64,000 bases of DNA from SZUA-430 sp034440355 (lineage in GTDB: Bacteria > Pseudomonadota > Alphaproteobacteria > Micropepsales > Micropepsaceae), in assembly GCA_034440355.1 (NCBI GenBank), contig JAWXBY010000159.1, forward strand, positions 1-64,000, read 5' to 3'. The translations under genes and the position numbers were made by a program. Each line of letters starts with the position of its first letter. The stretch's first letter is position 1. The notes under the pieces were generated by a model. That model had not been told where the DNA came from and did no database searches. It saw only the letters and a list, made by a program, of their open reading frames with translations. Shown here piece by piece: positions 8,812 through 16,688 of the stretch.

Positions 8812-8861
8812 TCGATTTTTATTTACGTTTCACCGAAGTCTTATCGATTTATTTACGTTTC
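8812..8861. promoter_or_regulatory. paired direct repeats in divergent tad promoter region
   Basis: Two near-identical AT-rich sequences lie in the only AT-rich part of the 8669-8951 divergent region. They are TCGATTTTTATTTACGTTTC (8812-8831) and TCGATTTATTTACGTTTC (8844-8861). Their shared core ATTTACGTTTC repeats exactly 30 bp apart, about three helical turns, as expected for a regulator binding the same DNA face. An operator controlling both the tadE-like and tadG-like units is an inference. Confidence 0.45.
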
Positions 8862-8951
8862 CTTAAATGTTGTCGCGCACTGTTCGGGCAAAGCGTCCAG
8901 AAGCCCGGTCACGGGCCGTTTCGTCGCGGGTCAATGAGGTAGGAGCGAAGC

Positions 8952-10448
8952 ATGATGCGCTCGATTGCACGCGTTTTTCGCGGGTTTGCTCGGAAATTTT
9001 GTGGGTCTGACCAAGGCAACGTCGCGATGATTTTCGGTCTGGCGCTGCTGCCGTCGATTGCAGCGATCGGTTCCGCCGTCGACCTGTCGCGGGCGATGGT
9101 GGTGAAGATGCGTCTGGGCGAGGCGCTGGACGCCGCGGGTCTTGCCGTCGGCGGCACCGTCGGTCTCAGCGGGCCGGAGATGACGGCGCGGGCACAGAAG
9201 TTCTTTTATGCGAACTATCCCGACGAAGAGCTGGGAACGGTGACGGCGCTCACCGTTCAGACGTCCGGGCAGAATCTCGTTATGGTGTCGGGTACGGCGC
9301 GCGTCGAAACGGCGTTCATGGGCTTGTTCGGCTATGACCACATCGACGTTTCCGTGAACGTCGAAGTGACGCGCGAATCGAAAGGTCTCGAAATCGCGCT
9401 GGTGCTCGACAACACGGGCTCGATGGCGTCGAACGGCAAGATTGAGGCTCTAAGGGCCGCGGCGAACGAACTCATCGGCATTCTGTTCGGCGACCAAGAC
9501 ACGCCGACCCATCTTAAGATGTCGCTCGTTCCGTTCTCGCAGACGGTCAAGGTGGATACGACGTCGTTCCTCAACAACGGCTGGATGGACATCACGGGCC
9601 AGGCGAGCACCGCCAAGCTCAACTTCGCCAACAATAGATATGCCTTCCAAGTTTGGACGACGATGAGCAACAAGAGTTGGGGCGGTTGTGTCGAAGCGCG
9701 CCCGAACGGCTATGAGGAGACGGACGACGCGCCGTCGGCCGGAACACCCGACACACGTTGGGTGCCGTATTTCGAGCCGGACGGTCCCGACAGCTCCGCG
9801 TACTCGGGTTACACGACCTATGTGTCAGACGGCACAACCGGTAACCAGGACACCCGCCTGAGGCGCTATCAAAAGTATTCCGGCCAGAACAAGACCAATC
9901 CGAACAGCGACTGCAACATGCAGGCGATCGTGCCGCTGACCAACAACAAGGCCACACTGCAGAGCAAGGTCAACGCTATGATTTCCACCGGCTACACGCA
10001 CATCGCGATCGGCGCCGGGTGGGGTTGGCGCACGCTGTCACCCACGGCGCCTTACACCGAGGGTTCAGACTACGGTGATCCGGATTGGACGAAGGCGATG
10101 GTGTTCCTCACCGACGGTTTGAATACCGTCGAAAGCAACAGCACGTGGCACAAGTCGACCTATACCGCGTATAACTTTCTCATTCGCGGCATCTTGGGCA
10201 CGACCAACGCGGGGACGGCCGAGACGGAGCAGGACACTCGTACGCGACTCGTCTGCACCCGGATCAAGGAGGCCGGTATCCGTGTCTACTCGATCCTTCT
10301 GGAAGAGGACTCTAACCGCGCGAAAAATCTGATGAGGGATTGCGCCACCGATCCGTCGCTCTACTTCGAGTCGCCGTCGTCGGCCGAACTCACGCCGGTG
10401 TTTCAGGCGATCGCTCAAGACTTGTCGAACCTGCGTCTCAGCCAATAA
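8952..10448 (+). CDS. tadG: TadG-like pilus protein with von Willebrand A domain
   Basis: A 498-residue Tad-locus protein. It has an N-terminal pilin-like segment (DQGNVAMIFGLALLPSIAAIGSAVDLSRA, about residues 20-48; the TadE_N/TadG signature). A vWA domain follows, starting at IALVLDNTGSM, which gives a MIDAS Asp-x-Thr-x-Ser, and ending at SLYFESPSSAELTPVFQAIAQDL. A long middle insertion (about residues 225-345) with two Cys interrupts the vWA fold. It is probably secreted or anchored and assists pilus assembly or adhesion. AGGAG six bases before the ATG fixes the start. Confidence 0.88.
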   Translation: MMRSIARVFRGFARKFCGSDQGNVAMIFGLALLPSIAAIGSAVDLSRAMVVKMRLGEALDAAGLAVGGTVGLSGPEMTARAQKFFYANYPDEELGTVTALTVQTSGQNLVMVSGTARVETAFMGLFGYDHIDVSVNVEVTRESKGLEIALVLDNTGSMASNGKIEALRAAANELIGILFGDQDTPTHLKMSLVPFSQTVKVDTTSFLNNGWMDITGQASTAKLNFANNRYAFQVWTTMSNKSWGGCVEARPNGYEETDDAPSAGTPDTRWVPYFEPDGPDSSAYSGYTTYVSDGTTGNQDTRLRRYQKYSGQNKTNPNSDCNMQAIVPLTNNKATLQSKVNAMISTGYTHIAIGAGWGWRTLSPTAPYTEGSDYGDPDWTKAMVFLTDGLNTVESNSTWHKSTYTAYNFLIRGILGTTNAGTAETEQDTRTRLVCTRIKEAGIRVYSILLEEDSNRAKNLMRDCATDPSLYFESPSSAELTPVFQAIAQDLSNLRLSQ

Positions 10449-10471
10449 GCGAGAAGCGGATAGGCGCAAAG

Positions 10472-10501
10472 AAAAAGGCCCGGCGAGATGCCGGGCCTTT
10501 T
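10472..10501. terminator. bidirectional intrinsic terminator
   Basis: A hairpin of GGCCCGGC-GAGAT-GCCGGGCC is flanked by A5 on the left and T4 on the right. It would stop both the tadG-like transcript coming from the left and the leftward CpaC N-domain transcript. It lies 24 bp after the tadG-like stop and 24 bp before the stop of the convergent gene. Confidence 0.9.
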
Positions 10502-10524
10502 GATTTTAGAGGATGCGGGTGCGA

Positions 10525-11007
10525 TCAGCGGCGTTGGGCGGCCAGTTCGGCGGCCTTGCTGGCGGCTTCGACTTTCTTGTCGGCGTCTTGAGCGATCGGC
10601 TGCATGTCTTTATCGCCTTGCGTGACGGTGCGTTCGCAGTGCTTGGCGCAGGCCATGTTCTGCTGACCGGTGGGGCCGCGATAGAGCGTCACTTGCGCCG
10701 TCATCGGCGCGCCGACGGTGACGTAGGTGTTGATGATCTCGTTTCCTTCGCCGTCGATGACGATGACGTTCGTGTTGCCGAACATGCGGCCCTGCACGTA
10801 GACGACCTTCTCGCTTACGAGCATCGCGTCAGCGATCGCCGGGTTGCCGATCACGACTGTCTTGGCGGCGCGGTCCAGGCGTAAGACTGCAGCCTGATCG
10901 TAGTCGACGCGCAATTGGGAGCGCTCGGCGGCTTCTTCGGCGCCGGCTACGGCCGGAAAGAAGGAAGCTGCGGCGGCCGTCAGAAGTGCGGCGCGGAAGG
11001 CGGACAT
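10525..11007 (-). CDS. stand-alone pilus assembly N-terminal domain protein
   Basis: A 160-residue exported protein with a signal peptide (cleavage near AVAGA-EE). One domain matches the N-terminal secretin-associated domain of CpaC: VLRLDRAAKTVVIGNPAIADAMLVSEKVVYVQGRMFGNTNVIVID-like motifs (about residues 40-90). It lacks any secretin channel domain, so it probably acts in the periplasm on the CpaC ring. The second half has a Cys pair (MACAKHCER) and an alanine-rich helical tail. It is transcribed away from flp, so the two share an upstream region. Confidence 0.8.
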   Translation of the reverse strand: MSAFRAALLTAAAASFFPAVAGAEEAAERSQLRVDYDQAAVLRLDRAAKTVVIGNPAIADAMLVSEKVVYVQGRMFGNTNVIVIDGEGNEIINTYVTVGAPMTAQVTLYRGPTGQQNMACAKHCERTVTQGDKDMQPIAQDADKKVEAASKAAELAAQRR

Positions 11008-11337
11008 GGCGTTCTCCGAGTGGCGGTTCTACCCCGCGGAGGGTGGCGCAAAGCCATTAAGGATCTCTGAACCGTCATTCGCGCAGCAACCAGCGCGTTT
11101 GCAGGAAGGGCAGTGCCGATTTGAGACGGCGATATGTTTGTTTTATCTGTATTCGGGTAACTCTCTATTAGGTACGACGACACTTTTGCTGCTGTTTGGC
11201 TCTGTGTCTGCCCGTGGATACTGCGAAATTAGCACCTTGTTAGGCGCGTCTGCCTAAGCTCGGCCTCTGTTTACGCAGGCGGCCAAAGAAGCCGTGTGGG
11301 TAAACTGGTGCAGTGGTGTCAATTGAAGGAGGCCTCA
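11008..11337. other. 330-bp divergent region upstream of flp pilin
   Basis: No gene is seen. The stretch around 11131-11180 is AT-rich (TTGTTTTATCTGTATTC and a following TCTCTATTAG) and is the likeliest place for the flp promoter. A GG-N10-GC arrangement occurs at TGGCTCTGTGTCTGCC (about 11195-11212), compatible with a sigma-54 promoter, but this is weak evidence. No stable hairpin was seen. Confidence 0.4.
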
Positions 11338-11499
11338 ATGAGCCGCTTTTTGAATCGCTTTATGAATGACGAGTCGGGTGCAACGGCTATCGAATACGGT
11401 CTGATCGCAGCTTTGATCGCGGTCGTGATTATCGGTGCGGTGACGACTGTGGGTACGGACCTGATCGGTACGTTCACCGCCGTCTCGGATAAGCTCTAA
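11338..11499 (+). CDS. flp: Flp family type IVb pilin
   Basis: Major pilin subunit of the Tad pilus, 53 residues. The short basic leader (MSRFLNRFMNDESG) ends at the processing site G-ATAIEYGLIAALIAVVIIGAV, with the conserved Glu at +5 and Tyr at +6 of Flp pilins, then a hydrophobic stem. The ATG at 11338 has a strong ribosome binding site (GAAGGAGG, five bases upstream), fitting the need for high expression. A terminator follows, so it can be transcribed in excess of the assembly genes. Confidence 0.97.
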   Translation: MSRFLNRFMNDESGATAIEYGLIAALIAVVIIGAVTTVGTDLIGTFTAVSDKL

Positions 11500-11552
11500 C
11501 GACCTTTGGGGCGGAGCGCGGCTTTCGCGTCTCCTCCCCGCTGTTCGGAAAC

Positions 11553-11597
11553 AACCGTCAGCCCTGTGTGAGCGGGGCTGACGGTTTCTTCTTTTCC
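11553..11597 (+). terminator. intrinsic terminator after flp
   Basis: The stem AACCGTCAGCCC with GGGCTGACGGTT and a loop of about ten bases is followed by the T-rich tract TCTTCTTTT. It separates the highly translated flp gene from cpaA and would permit partial read-through into the assembly genes. Confidence 0.88.
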
Positions 11598-11666
11598 GGC
11601 GGTCTTAAGGTTGCGGCAACGCGGCGACTTTAGGCTGCGCCCTCTCTTGCGAAGAGGAGCGGCGCT

Positions 11667-12170
11667 TTGATCGAACCGGTTTTGCTGACGATGGTCGGCG
11701 CGGTCGTTATTGCGGGCGCCGCCTATGATGCGGCGACGCTTACGATTCCGAATTGGATTTCCCTCGCTCTTGTGGCGCTGTTTCCCGTGCTCGCCCTTCT
11801 GGCCGGGTTGAGCTGGATGGAAGCGGGCCTTCACTTGGCCGTCGGCTTTGCGGCGCTTGTCGCCGGCGTCGCCTTGTTTGCCGGGGGATTCATCGGTGGC
11901 GGCGACGCAAAGTTGTTCGCGGCCGTCTCTCTCTATGTCGGCGCGGCGAGCTTCGGCACATTTGTCTTTGCCGTGGCGCTGGCGGGGGCCGCGCTAGCGT
12001 GCGCGCTTCTGGCGTTGCGTCACCTGGCGTGGGCCGGCCTCGTCGAGCGGCTCAAAGGTCTCAAGCATCTGGCGCTGAACGGTGCGGGCATTCCTTACGG
12101 GATTGCGATCGCAGCCGGCGGCCTGATCGTTCTTCCGGCGACGCGCCTGTTCATCGCGTCCCCGCATTGA
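11667..12170 (+). CDS. cpaA: prepilin peptidase CpaA/TadV
   Basis: A 167-residue inner-membrane aspartic peptidase (A24 family, short form) that cleaves the leader of Flp and the TadE-like pseudopilins. The catalytic aspartates are in AAYDAATLTIPN (about residue 20) and in GGGDAKLFAA (about residue 74, GxGD motif). Five to six hydrophobic segments are visible. The start is a TTG at 11667 with GAGGAG seven bases upstream. It follows flp after a terminator. Confidence 0.93.
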   Translation: MIEPVLLTMVGAVVIAGAAYDAATLTIPNWISLALVALFPVLALLAGLSWMEAGLHLAVGFAALVAGVALFAGGFIGGGDAKLFAAVSLYVGAASFGTFVFAVALAGAALACALLALRHLAWAGLVERLKGLKHLALNGAGIPYGIAIAAGGLIVLPATRLFIASPH

Positions 12171-12233
12171 AAGTCGGCAGTCAGTCACCAAACGGAACAC
12201 ATACTTCGCATTGTTCGCTCGGCGTTAAGTCGG

Positions 12234-12252
12234 TGGTTACCCAATTAACCAT
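12234..12252. promoter_or_regulatory. possible CtrA half-site upstream of cpaB
   Basis: TTAACCAT (12245-12252) equals a half-site described for the alphaproteobacterial cell-cycle regulator CtrA. A second TTA-containing element lies just upstream (GTTACCCAA). It sits 64 bp before cpaB. Pilus genes are CtrA targets in Caulobacter, so the placement fits, but the motif is short and could be chance. Confidence 0.3.
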
Positions 12253-12315
12253 AGCTTGAGACTTGGCCGGTAGAACTCAGAAAACGGGCAAAGGCCAGGG
12301 GTCAGGAGAGAAGCC

Positions 12316-13128
12316 ATGAATTTGACGCGGATCCTCATTCTCGTTGCGGCGCTCGGCGCTGCAGGTCTTGCCGCCTTCTTGGCGCGCGGACTGATGGGCG
12401 GGCAGAACAGCGCCACGGCCTCGACCAACGTCGACCTGACGGAGATCCTGGTCGCCTCGCACAGCATCGAAGTCGGCAGCGCCATCAAGCCGGGCGATTT
12501 GAAGTGGCAGGGCTGGCCCAAGAGCGCCGTCGATCCGACCTTCGTCGCCAAGCACACGGCGCCGCAAGCGCTCGACGATATGAGCGCTGGGTCGGTGGCA
12601 CGCGTGCCGCTCGCGAACGGCGAGCCTGTCACGGGCCAGAAGATCATCAAATCGGATGGCGCCGGATTTCTGGCGGCCGTTTTGACGCCGGGCAAGCGCG
12701 CCGTCGGCGTGAAGCTCACAACCGAACGCGGCGCCGGCGGGTTCATCCTGCCGAATGACCGCGTCGACATCATCATGACGCGCAAACTCGGCAGCGATGC
12801 CGCGGGCATCCCGAGCTATCGCGCGACGACGGTGTTGCGCGACATTCGTGTCCTTGCCGTCGACCAGACGGCGCAGGAAGAAGAAGACTCGAAGTCGATC
12901 GTGGCCAAGACGGCGACGGTGGAGCTCAGCCCGCAGCAAGCCGAGATCTTGGCGCTCGCCGAGGCGATGGGCGATCTGTCGCTGACGCTGCGCTCGCTGA
13001 CGCAGAGCGACGGCGCGAGCCAAAACGAAGACGTAAGCGCCAAGGGGCTGGGCGGCGACGACGAAAATCGCGTCAGTGTCCTGCGCTTCGGCATCCCCAG
13101 CCAGACGGCGCCCAACTCAAAAGAGTAA
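12316..13128 (+). CDS. cpaB: Flp pilus assembly protein CpaB
   Basis: A 270-residue inner-membrane-anchored periplasmic protein (TM about residues 5-26) with an SAF domain (LTEILVASHSIEVGSAIKPGDLKW..., about residues 42-105) and a CpaB/RcpC domain (GKRAVGVKL, GGFILPNDRVDIIMTRK). It is thought to help stabilise the secretin. AGGAGA seven bases before the ATG supports the start. It begins a tightly packed series cpaB-cpaC-cpaD-cpaE-cpaF-tadB-tadC. Confidence 0.95.
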   Translation: MNLTRILILVAALGAAGLAAFLARGLMGGQNSATASTNVDLTEILVASHSIEVGSAIKPGDLKWQGWPKSAVDPTFVAKHTAPQALDDMSAGSVARVPLANGEPVTGQKIIKSDGAGFLAAVLTPGKRAVGVKLTTERGAGGFILPNDRVDIIMTRKLGSDAAGIPSYRATTVLRDIRVLAVDQTAQEEEDSKSIVAKTATVELSPQQAEILALAEAMGDLSLTLRSLTQSDGASQNEDVSAKGLGGDDENRVSVLRFGIPSQTAPNSKE

Positions 13129-13139
13129 CAGGTGAATCC

Positions 13140-14627
13140 ATGACGCTTGTCCGCCTTCTGACCATCGCCGTTTTCGGCGTGATCCTTTGCCTGCCGGCTT
13201 CGGCCGACGGCACGGCCACCGCGCCCAGCGTGCGGCCGGAACCCACGCAGAAGCTGCGCATTCGCGCGGGCGGAAGCGGGCCGCAGTCGCATCACCTCAA
13301 TCTCGGCATCAACAAGGCCGTGATCATCGAGCTGCCGGAAGACGCGCGGGACGTGCTCGTGTCGAACCCGGAAGTGGTCGATGCGGTGGTGCGCACGCCA
13401 CGCCAGGTCTACGTCGTGGGCATGAAGGCGGGTCCGGCGAACGCGTTCTTCTTCACGGCGAGCGGCAAGCAGCTGTTGAACCTCGAGATCCGCGTCGAGC
13501 GCGACATGCCGGAACTCAAGAGCATCATCGAGCGGAACGTGAAGGGCTCGGACGTTACGGTCGAGACCATCAACGATAACGTCGTGTTGAACGGTTCGGT
13601 GAAGAACCCGGCCGACGCGGAAGCGGCGCGCCAGATCGCGATGCGCTATGTCACCGATCCCGGCAAGTCGCTGCGTCCGGACTCTGTCGTCAACCGCGTC
13701 GGCATTCGCGGCGGCGATCAGGTGATGGTGCGCGTGCGCGTGGCCGAGATGCAGCGGTCGCTCGCCAAGCAGTTTGGCGTCGATTTCACGGCGGCCTTCG
13801 ACATCGGCAAGAACCTTCCGATTTCACTGGTGAATTCCAACCCGTTCTCGCTGCTCGGCCAGGCGCTGTCGACCTCTCAGAGCTTTAAGTTCGGCAGTTT
13901 GGCCGGAGGTAACTCGGTCGAAGCGATCGTGAAGGCGTTCGAACGTACGGGGCTGATCCGCACATTGGCGGAGCCGAACTTGACCGCGGTGTCGGGCGAG
14001 TCGGCGAAATTCCTGGCCGGCGGCGAGTTCCCGGTGCCGGTTGCGCGTGACCGCGACGGCAACGTGCAGATCGAATACAAGCCGTTCGGCGTCGGCCTCG
14101 GCTTTACGCCGGTGGTCTTGTCGGAAGGCCGCATCAGTCTGCGCATCTCGACGGAAGTGTCGGAGATCACGGGCGAGAACGCGTTCGTGTCGCAAGGTGG
14201 CCTCGGCGTCGACGGCGACGGCGACATCATCCAAATTCCCGGCATCACGATCCCGGGCCTGCGCGTGCGGCGGGCGGAGACCACCGTCGAGCTGCCATCG
14301 GGCGGCAGCATGGTGATCGCCGGCCTCTTACAGCAGTCGATGCGGCAGAACCTCGACGGCATTCCGGGCCTCAAGAACCTGCCGATCCTGGGCACGCTGT
14401 TCCAGAGCCGCGACTTCCAGTCGGGCGAGACGGAACTGGTCGTCATCGTGACCCCGTATCTCGTCGAGGCGACGTCGCCGAAGAACCTCGCCTCGCCGAC
14501 CGACGGGTTTGTGGCGGCGAGCGACGCGGAGGCCGTGCTGCTGTCGCGCCTGAACGCCGTTTACGGAAGCAAGGGGGCTCCGGCCCAAGGTTCGCTGAAA
14601 GGGCCCGTAGGGTTCATCGTTCGCTAA
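13140..14627 (+). CDS. cpaC: secretin CpaC (RcpA), outer-membrane pilus channel
   Basis: A 495-residue outer-membrane secretin. It has a signal peptide (cleavage near PASA-DG), a pilus assembly N domain (NKAVIIELPEDARDVLVSNPEV, about residues 58-130), a BON-like domain (GSVKNPADAEAARQIA, about 150-185), and the C-terminal secretin domain (about 230-460). That domain has the typical VPV/GVGLGFTPVV and ETELVVIVTPYLVE motifs. AGGTGA before the ATG supports the start, 11 bp after cpaB. Confidence 0.96.
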   Translation: MTLVRLLTIAVFGVILCLPASADGTATAPSVRPEPTQKLRIRAGGSGPQSHHLNLGINKAVIIELPEDARDVLVSNPEVVDAVVRTPRQVYVVGMKAGPANAFFFTASGKQLLNLEIRVERDMPELKSIIERNVKGSDVTVETINDNVVLNGSVKNPADAEAARQIAMRYVTDPGKSLRPDSVVNRVGIRGGDQVMVRVRVAEMQRSLAKQFGVDFTAAFDIGKNLPISLVNSNPFSLLGQALSTSQSFKFGSLAGGNSVEAIVKAFERTGLIRTLAEPNLTAVSGESAKFLAGGEFPVPVARDRDGNVQIEYKPFGVGLGFTPVVLSEGRISLRISTEVSEITGENAFVSQGGLGVDGDGDIIQIPGITIPGLRVRRAETTVELPSGGSMVIAGLLQQSMRQNLDGIPGLKNLPILGTLFQSRDFQSGETELVVIVTPYLVEATSPKNLASPTDGFVAASDAEAVLLSRLNAVYGSKGAPAQGSLKGPVGFIVR

Positions 14628-14685
14628 CGTTGTCGATGAGCCAAAGCAACAATTTGGAAATTACCGAAAGCTTAGGATGACTGTC

Positions 14686-15387
14686 ATGAACCGCATCGCT
14701 CTTTCCATCACCCTGGGCTTCGTCGGCATCGCCGCCACCGCGTGCACCAGTCCGCCGTTGACCAACGGGCCGGGCCAGTTGGCCGATGTGCAGGCGGCTT
14801 ATCCGATCACGGTCGAGCCGCAGGTCGCGACCTTGGTCGTCAAGGTCGATGACGGGCTGCAGACACTGGCGCGCGGCGAAGACGCGCGCGTGCGGGCTTT
14901 CGTCGAGCAGTGGAAGGCGCGCGGGCAGGGCATGCTGAACGCGGCTTCGCCCACCAGCACACCGAACCAGGCGGCCGCGACGGCTGCGCTGGGCCAGCTC
15001 AAGAAGATGCTCGCGGCTCACGGCGTGGGCAAGGGCTCGGTGCAGTACACGTCCTATAGACCGGCCCAAGGCGACAATCAGGCGCCGATCACGTTGAGCT
15101 TCGTCACCTATGTCGCGAACGCGGCCGATTGCGGCGGGAACTGGTCGGAGAATTTGGCCTTCACGCCGCGCAATCTGCCGTGGCCGGAGTTCGGCTGTTC
15201 GACGCAGCACAATTTGGCGGCGATCATCGCCGATCCGCGCGATCTGATCGAGCCGCGCACCAGCGATCCGGTCGACGCGATGCGCCGCGGGACCGTTATG
15301 GAGAAATACCGCGCGGGCATACCGACACGCACACAAGACGAATCCAGTGCCGACAGCGGTCGCGTCAGCACCGTTGGGGCACAGTAA
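14686..15387 (+). CDS. cpaD: CpaD-family pilus assembly lipoprotein
   Basis: A 233-residue lipoprotein with a lipobox ending in ATA-Cys (Cys about residue 20) and the CpaD family ending (FGCSTQHNLAAIIADPRDLIEPR), which includes two conserved Cys (DCGGNW...FGCSTQ). It is presumed to assist secretin assembly at the outer membrane. I chose the ATG at 14686 because AGGA lies eight bases before it. The in-frame ATG at 14677 directly touches that AGG and would lack spacing. Confidence 0.92.
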   Translation: MNRIALSITLGFVGIAATACTSPPLTNGPGQLADVQAAYPITVEPQVATLVVKVDDGLQTLARGEDARVRAFVEQWKARGQGMLNAASPTSTPNQAAATAALGQLKKMLAAHGVGKGSVQYTSYRPAQGDNQAPITLSFVTYVANAADCGGNWSENLAFTPRNLPWPEFGCSTQHNLAAIIADPRDLIEPRTSDPVDAMRRGTVMEKYRAGIPTRTQDESSADSGRVSTVGAQ

Positions 15388-15419
15388 CGAGAGCGAACGC
15401 GCTTAGGAGCCAAAATTCG

Positions 15420-16682
15420 ATGAGCAGATCCAACGCTCCAGACAAGACCGAGACGCCGTTCGGCGCCGCCGTGCAAGATCGTCCGGTGCCGCGCATTTCG
15501 ATCCACGCGTTCTGCGAGAATCCGGACACCGGTGCGGTTATCCAACGCGCGGGCCAAGACCGCAGGCTTGCGAAGGCGCATCTGACCGTCCATATGGGCG
15601 GCGTGTTCGGCGCGGTCGAGTATTTTCAAGACTCTTCGACGCCGAACGTCATCATGGTCGAGACGCGCGAGGTTGGCGCTTCGATCCTGAACGAACTCGA
15701 GAAGCTCGCTCACGTGTGCGATCCGGGGACGAAGGTCGTCGTCATCGGCGGTTCGAACGACATCACGCTCTATCGCGAAATGATCCGCCAGGGCGTCAAC
15801 GAGTATCTGGTGGCGCCGCTCAATCCGCTGCAGGTGATCGAGGCGATCGCGTCGCTCTATCACGGTCCGGCGACGGCGCCGGTCGGCAAGGTGTTCGCCT
15901 TCGTCGGCGCGCGCGGCGGCACGGGGTCGTCGACGGTGGCGCACAATACGGCGTGGGCGATCGCGGAAGATCTGCTGATCGCGACGACGATCGTCGATCT
16001 CGACATTCCGTTCGGCACTGCGGGCCTCGACTTCAATCAAGACATGGGGCAGGGCGTCGCCGAAGCGCTGACCAGTCCGGATCGTCTAGACGACGTGCTG
16101 CTCGATCGTCTGCTGATCAAGCATACAAGCAAGCTCAGCCTGTTCGTTTCGCCGGCGCAGCTCGACCGCGAAGCCTCGTTTCCGCCGGAAGCCGTCGAAG
16201 CCGTCCTCGACGTGGTTCGTCAGGCAGCGCCTTGCGTGATTGTCGACATTCCGCATGTGTGGGCGCCATGGGTGAAGCAGGTGCTAACCTCGGCCGACGA
16301 GATCATCGTCACCGCGACGCCTGACCTTGCCAGCCTGCGCAACGGCAAGAACATCTATGATCTGCTCAATCAAGCGCGTCCGAACGACCGGCCGCTCAAG
16401 GTCGTGCTCAATCAGGTCGGCATTCCGCGCCGTCCGGAAATTCCGGTGAAGGATTTCGCCGAGGCGATGGGCGCCGATCCCGTTCTCGTATTGCCGTTCG
16501 ACCCGCAGACGTTCGCGACGGCCGGCAACAACGGGCAAATGGTCGGCGAACTGAATGCGCAGTCGCGTGCAGCGCAAGGCTTCCGGGAATTGGCGCAGAA
16601 GCTGACGGGTCGCGAGCCGCGCACGGATGCGAAGCCGTCGAACAAACTGAGCTTCGACTTCCTCAGGCGCAAGAAGGCCTGA
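15420..16682 (+). CDS. cpaE: CpaE/TadZ-like pilus localisation protein
   Basis: A 420-residue cytoplasmic ParA/MinD-like protein that places the Tad machine at the pole. The N-terminal receiver-like region has TKVVVIGGSNDITLYREMIRQGVNEYLVAPL. The C-terminal ATPase-like domain starts at FAFVGARGGTGSSTVAHN, a P-loop position without the signature or the catalytic lysine of ParA proteins. Later come VDLDIPFGTAGLDF and a C-terminal VLNQVG. The start is the ATG at 15420 with AGGAG ten bases upstream. The frame extends upstream inside cpaD, which I reject. Confidence 0.94.
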   Translation: MSRSNAPDKTETPFGAAVQDRPVPRISIHAFCENPDTGAVIQRAGQDRRLAKAHLTVHMGGVFGAVEYFQDSSTPNVIMVETREVGASILNELEKLAHVCDPGTKVVVIGGSNDITLYREMIRQGVNEYLVAPLNPLQVIEAIASLYHGPATAPVGKVFAFVGARGGTGSSTVAHNTAWAIAEDLLIATTIVDLDIPFGTAGLDFNQDMGQGVAEALTSPDRLDDVLLDRLLIKHTSKLSLFVSPAQLDREASFPPEAVEAVLDVVRQAAPCVIVDIPHVWAPWVKQVLTSADEIIVTATPDLASLRNGKNIYDLLNQARPNDRPLKVVLNQVGIPRRPEIPVKDFAEAMGADPVLVLPFDPQTFATAGNNGQMVGELNAQSRAAQGFRELAQKLTGREPRTDAKPSNKLSFDFLRRKKA

Positions 16683-16688
16683 TAACAC

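Noticed and set aside
11195..11212. Sigma-54 promoter before flp (GG-N10-GC)
   Set aside because: Only the dinucleotides match and the rest of the consensus is poor; kept as a note in the intergenic entry, not as a feature.
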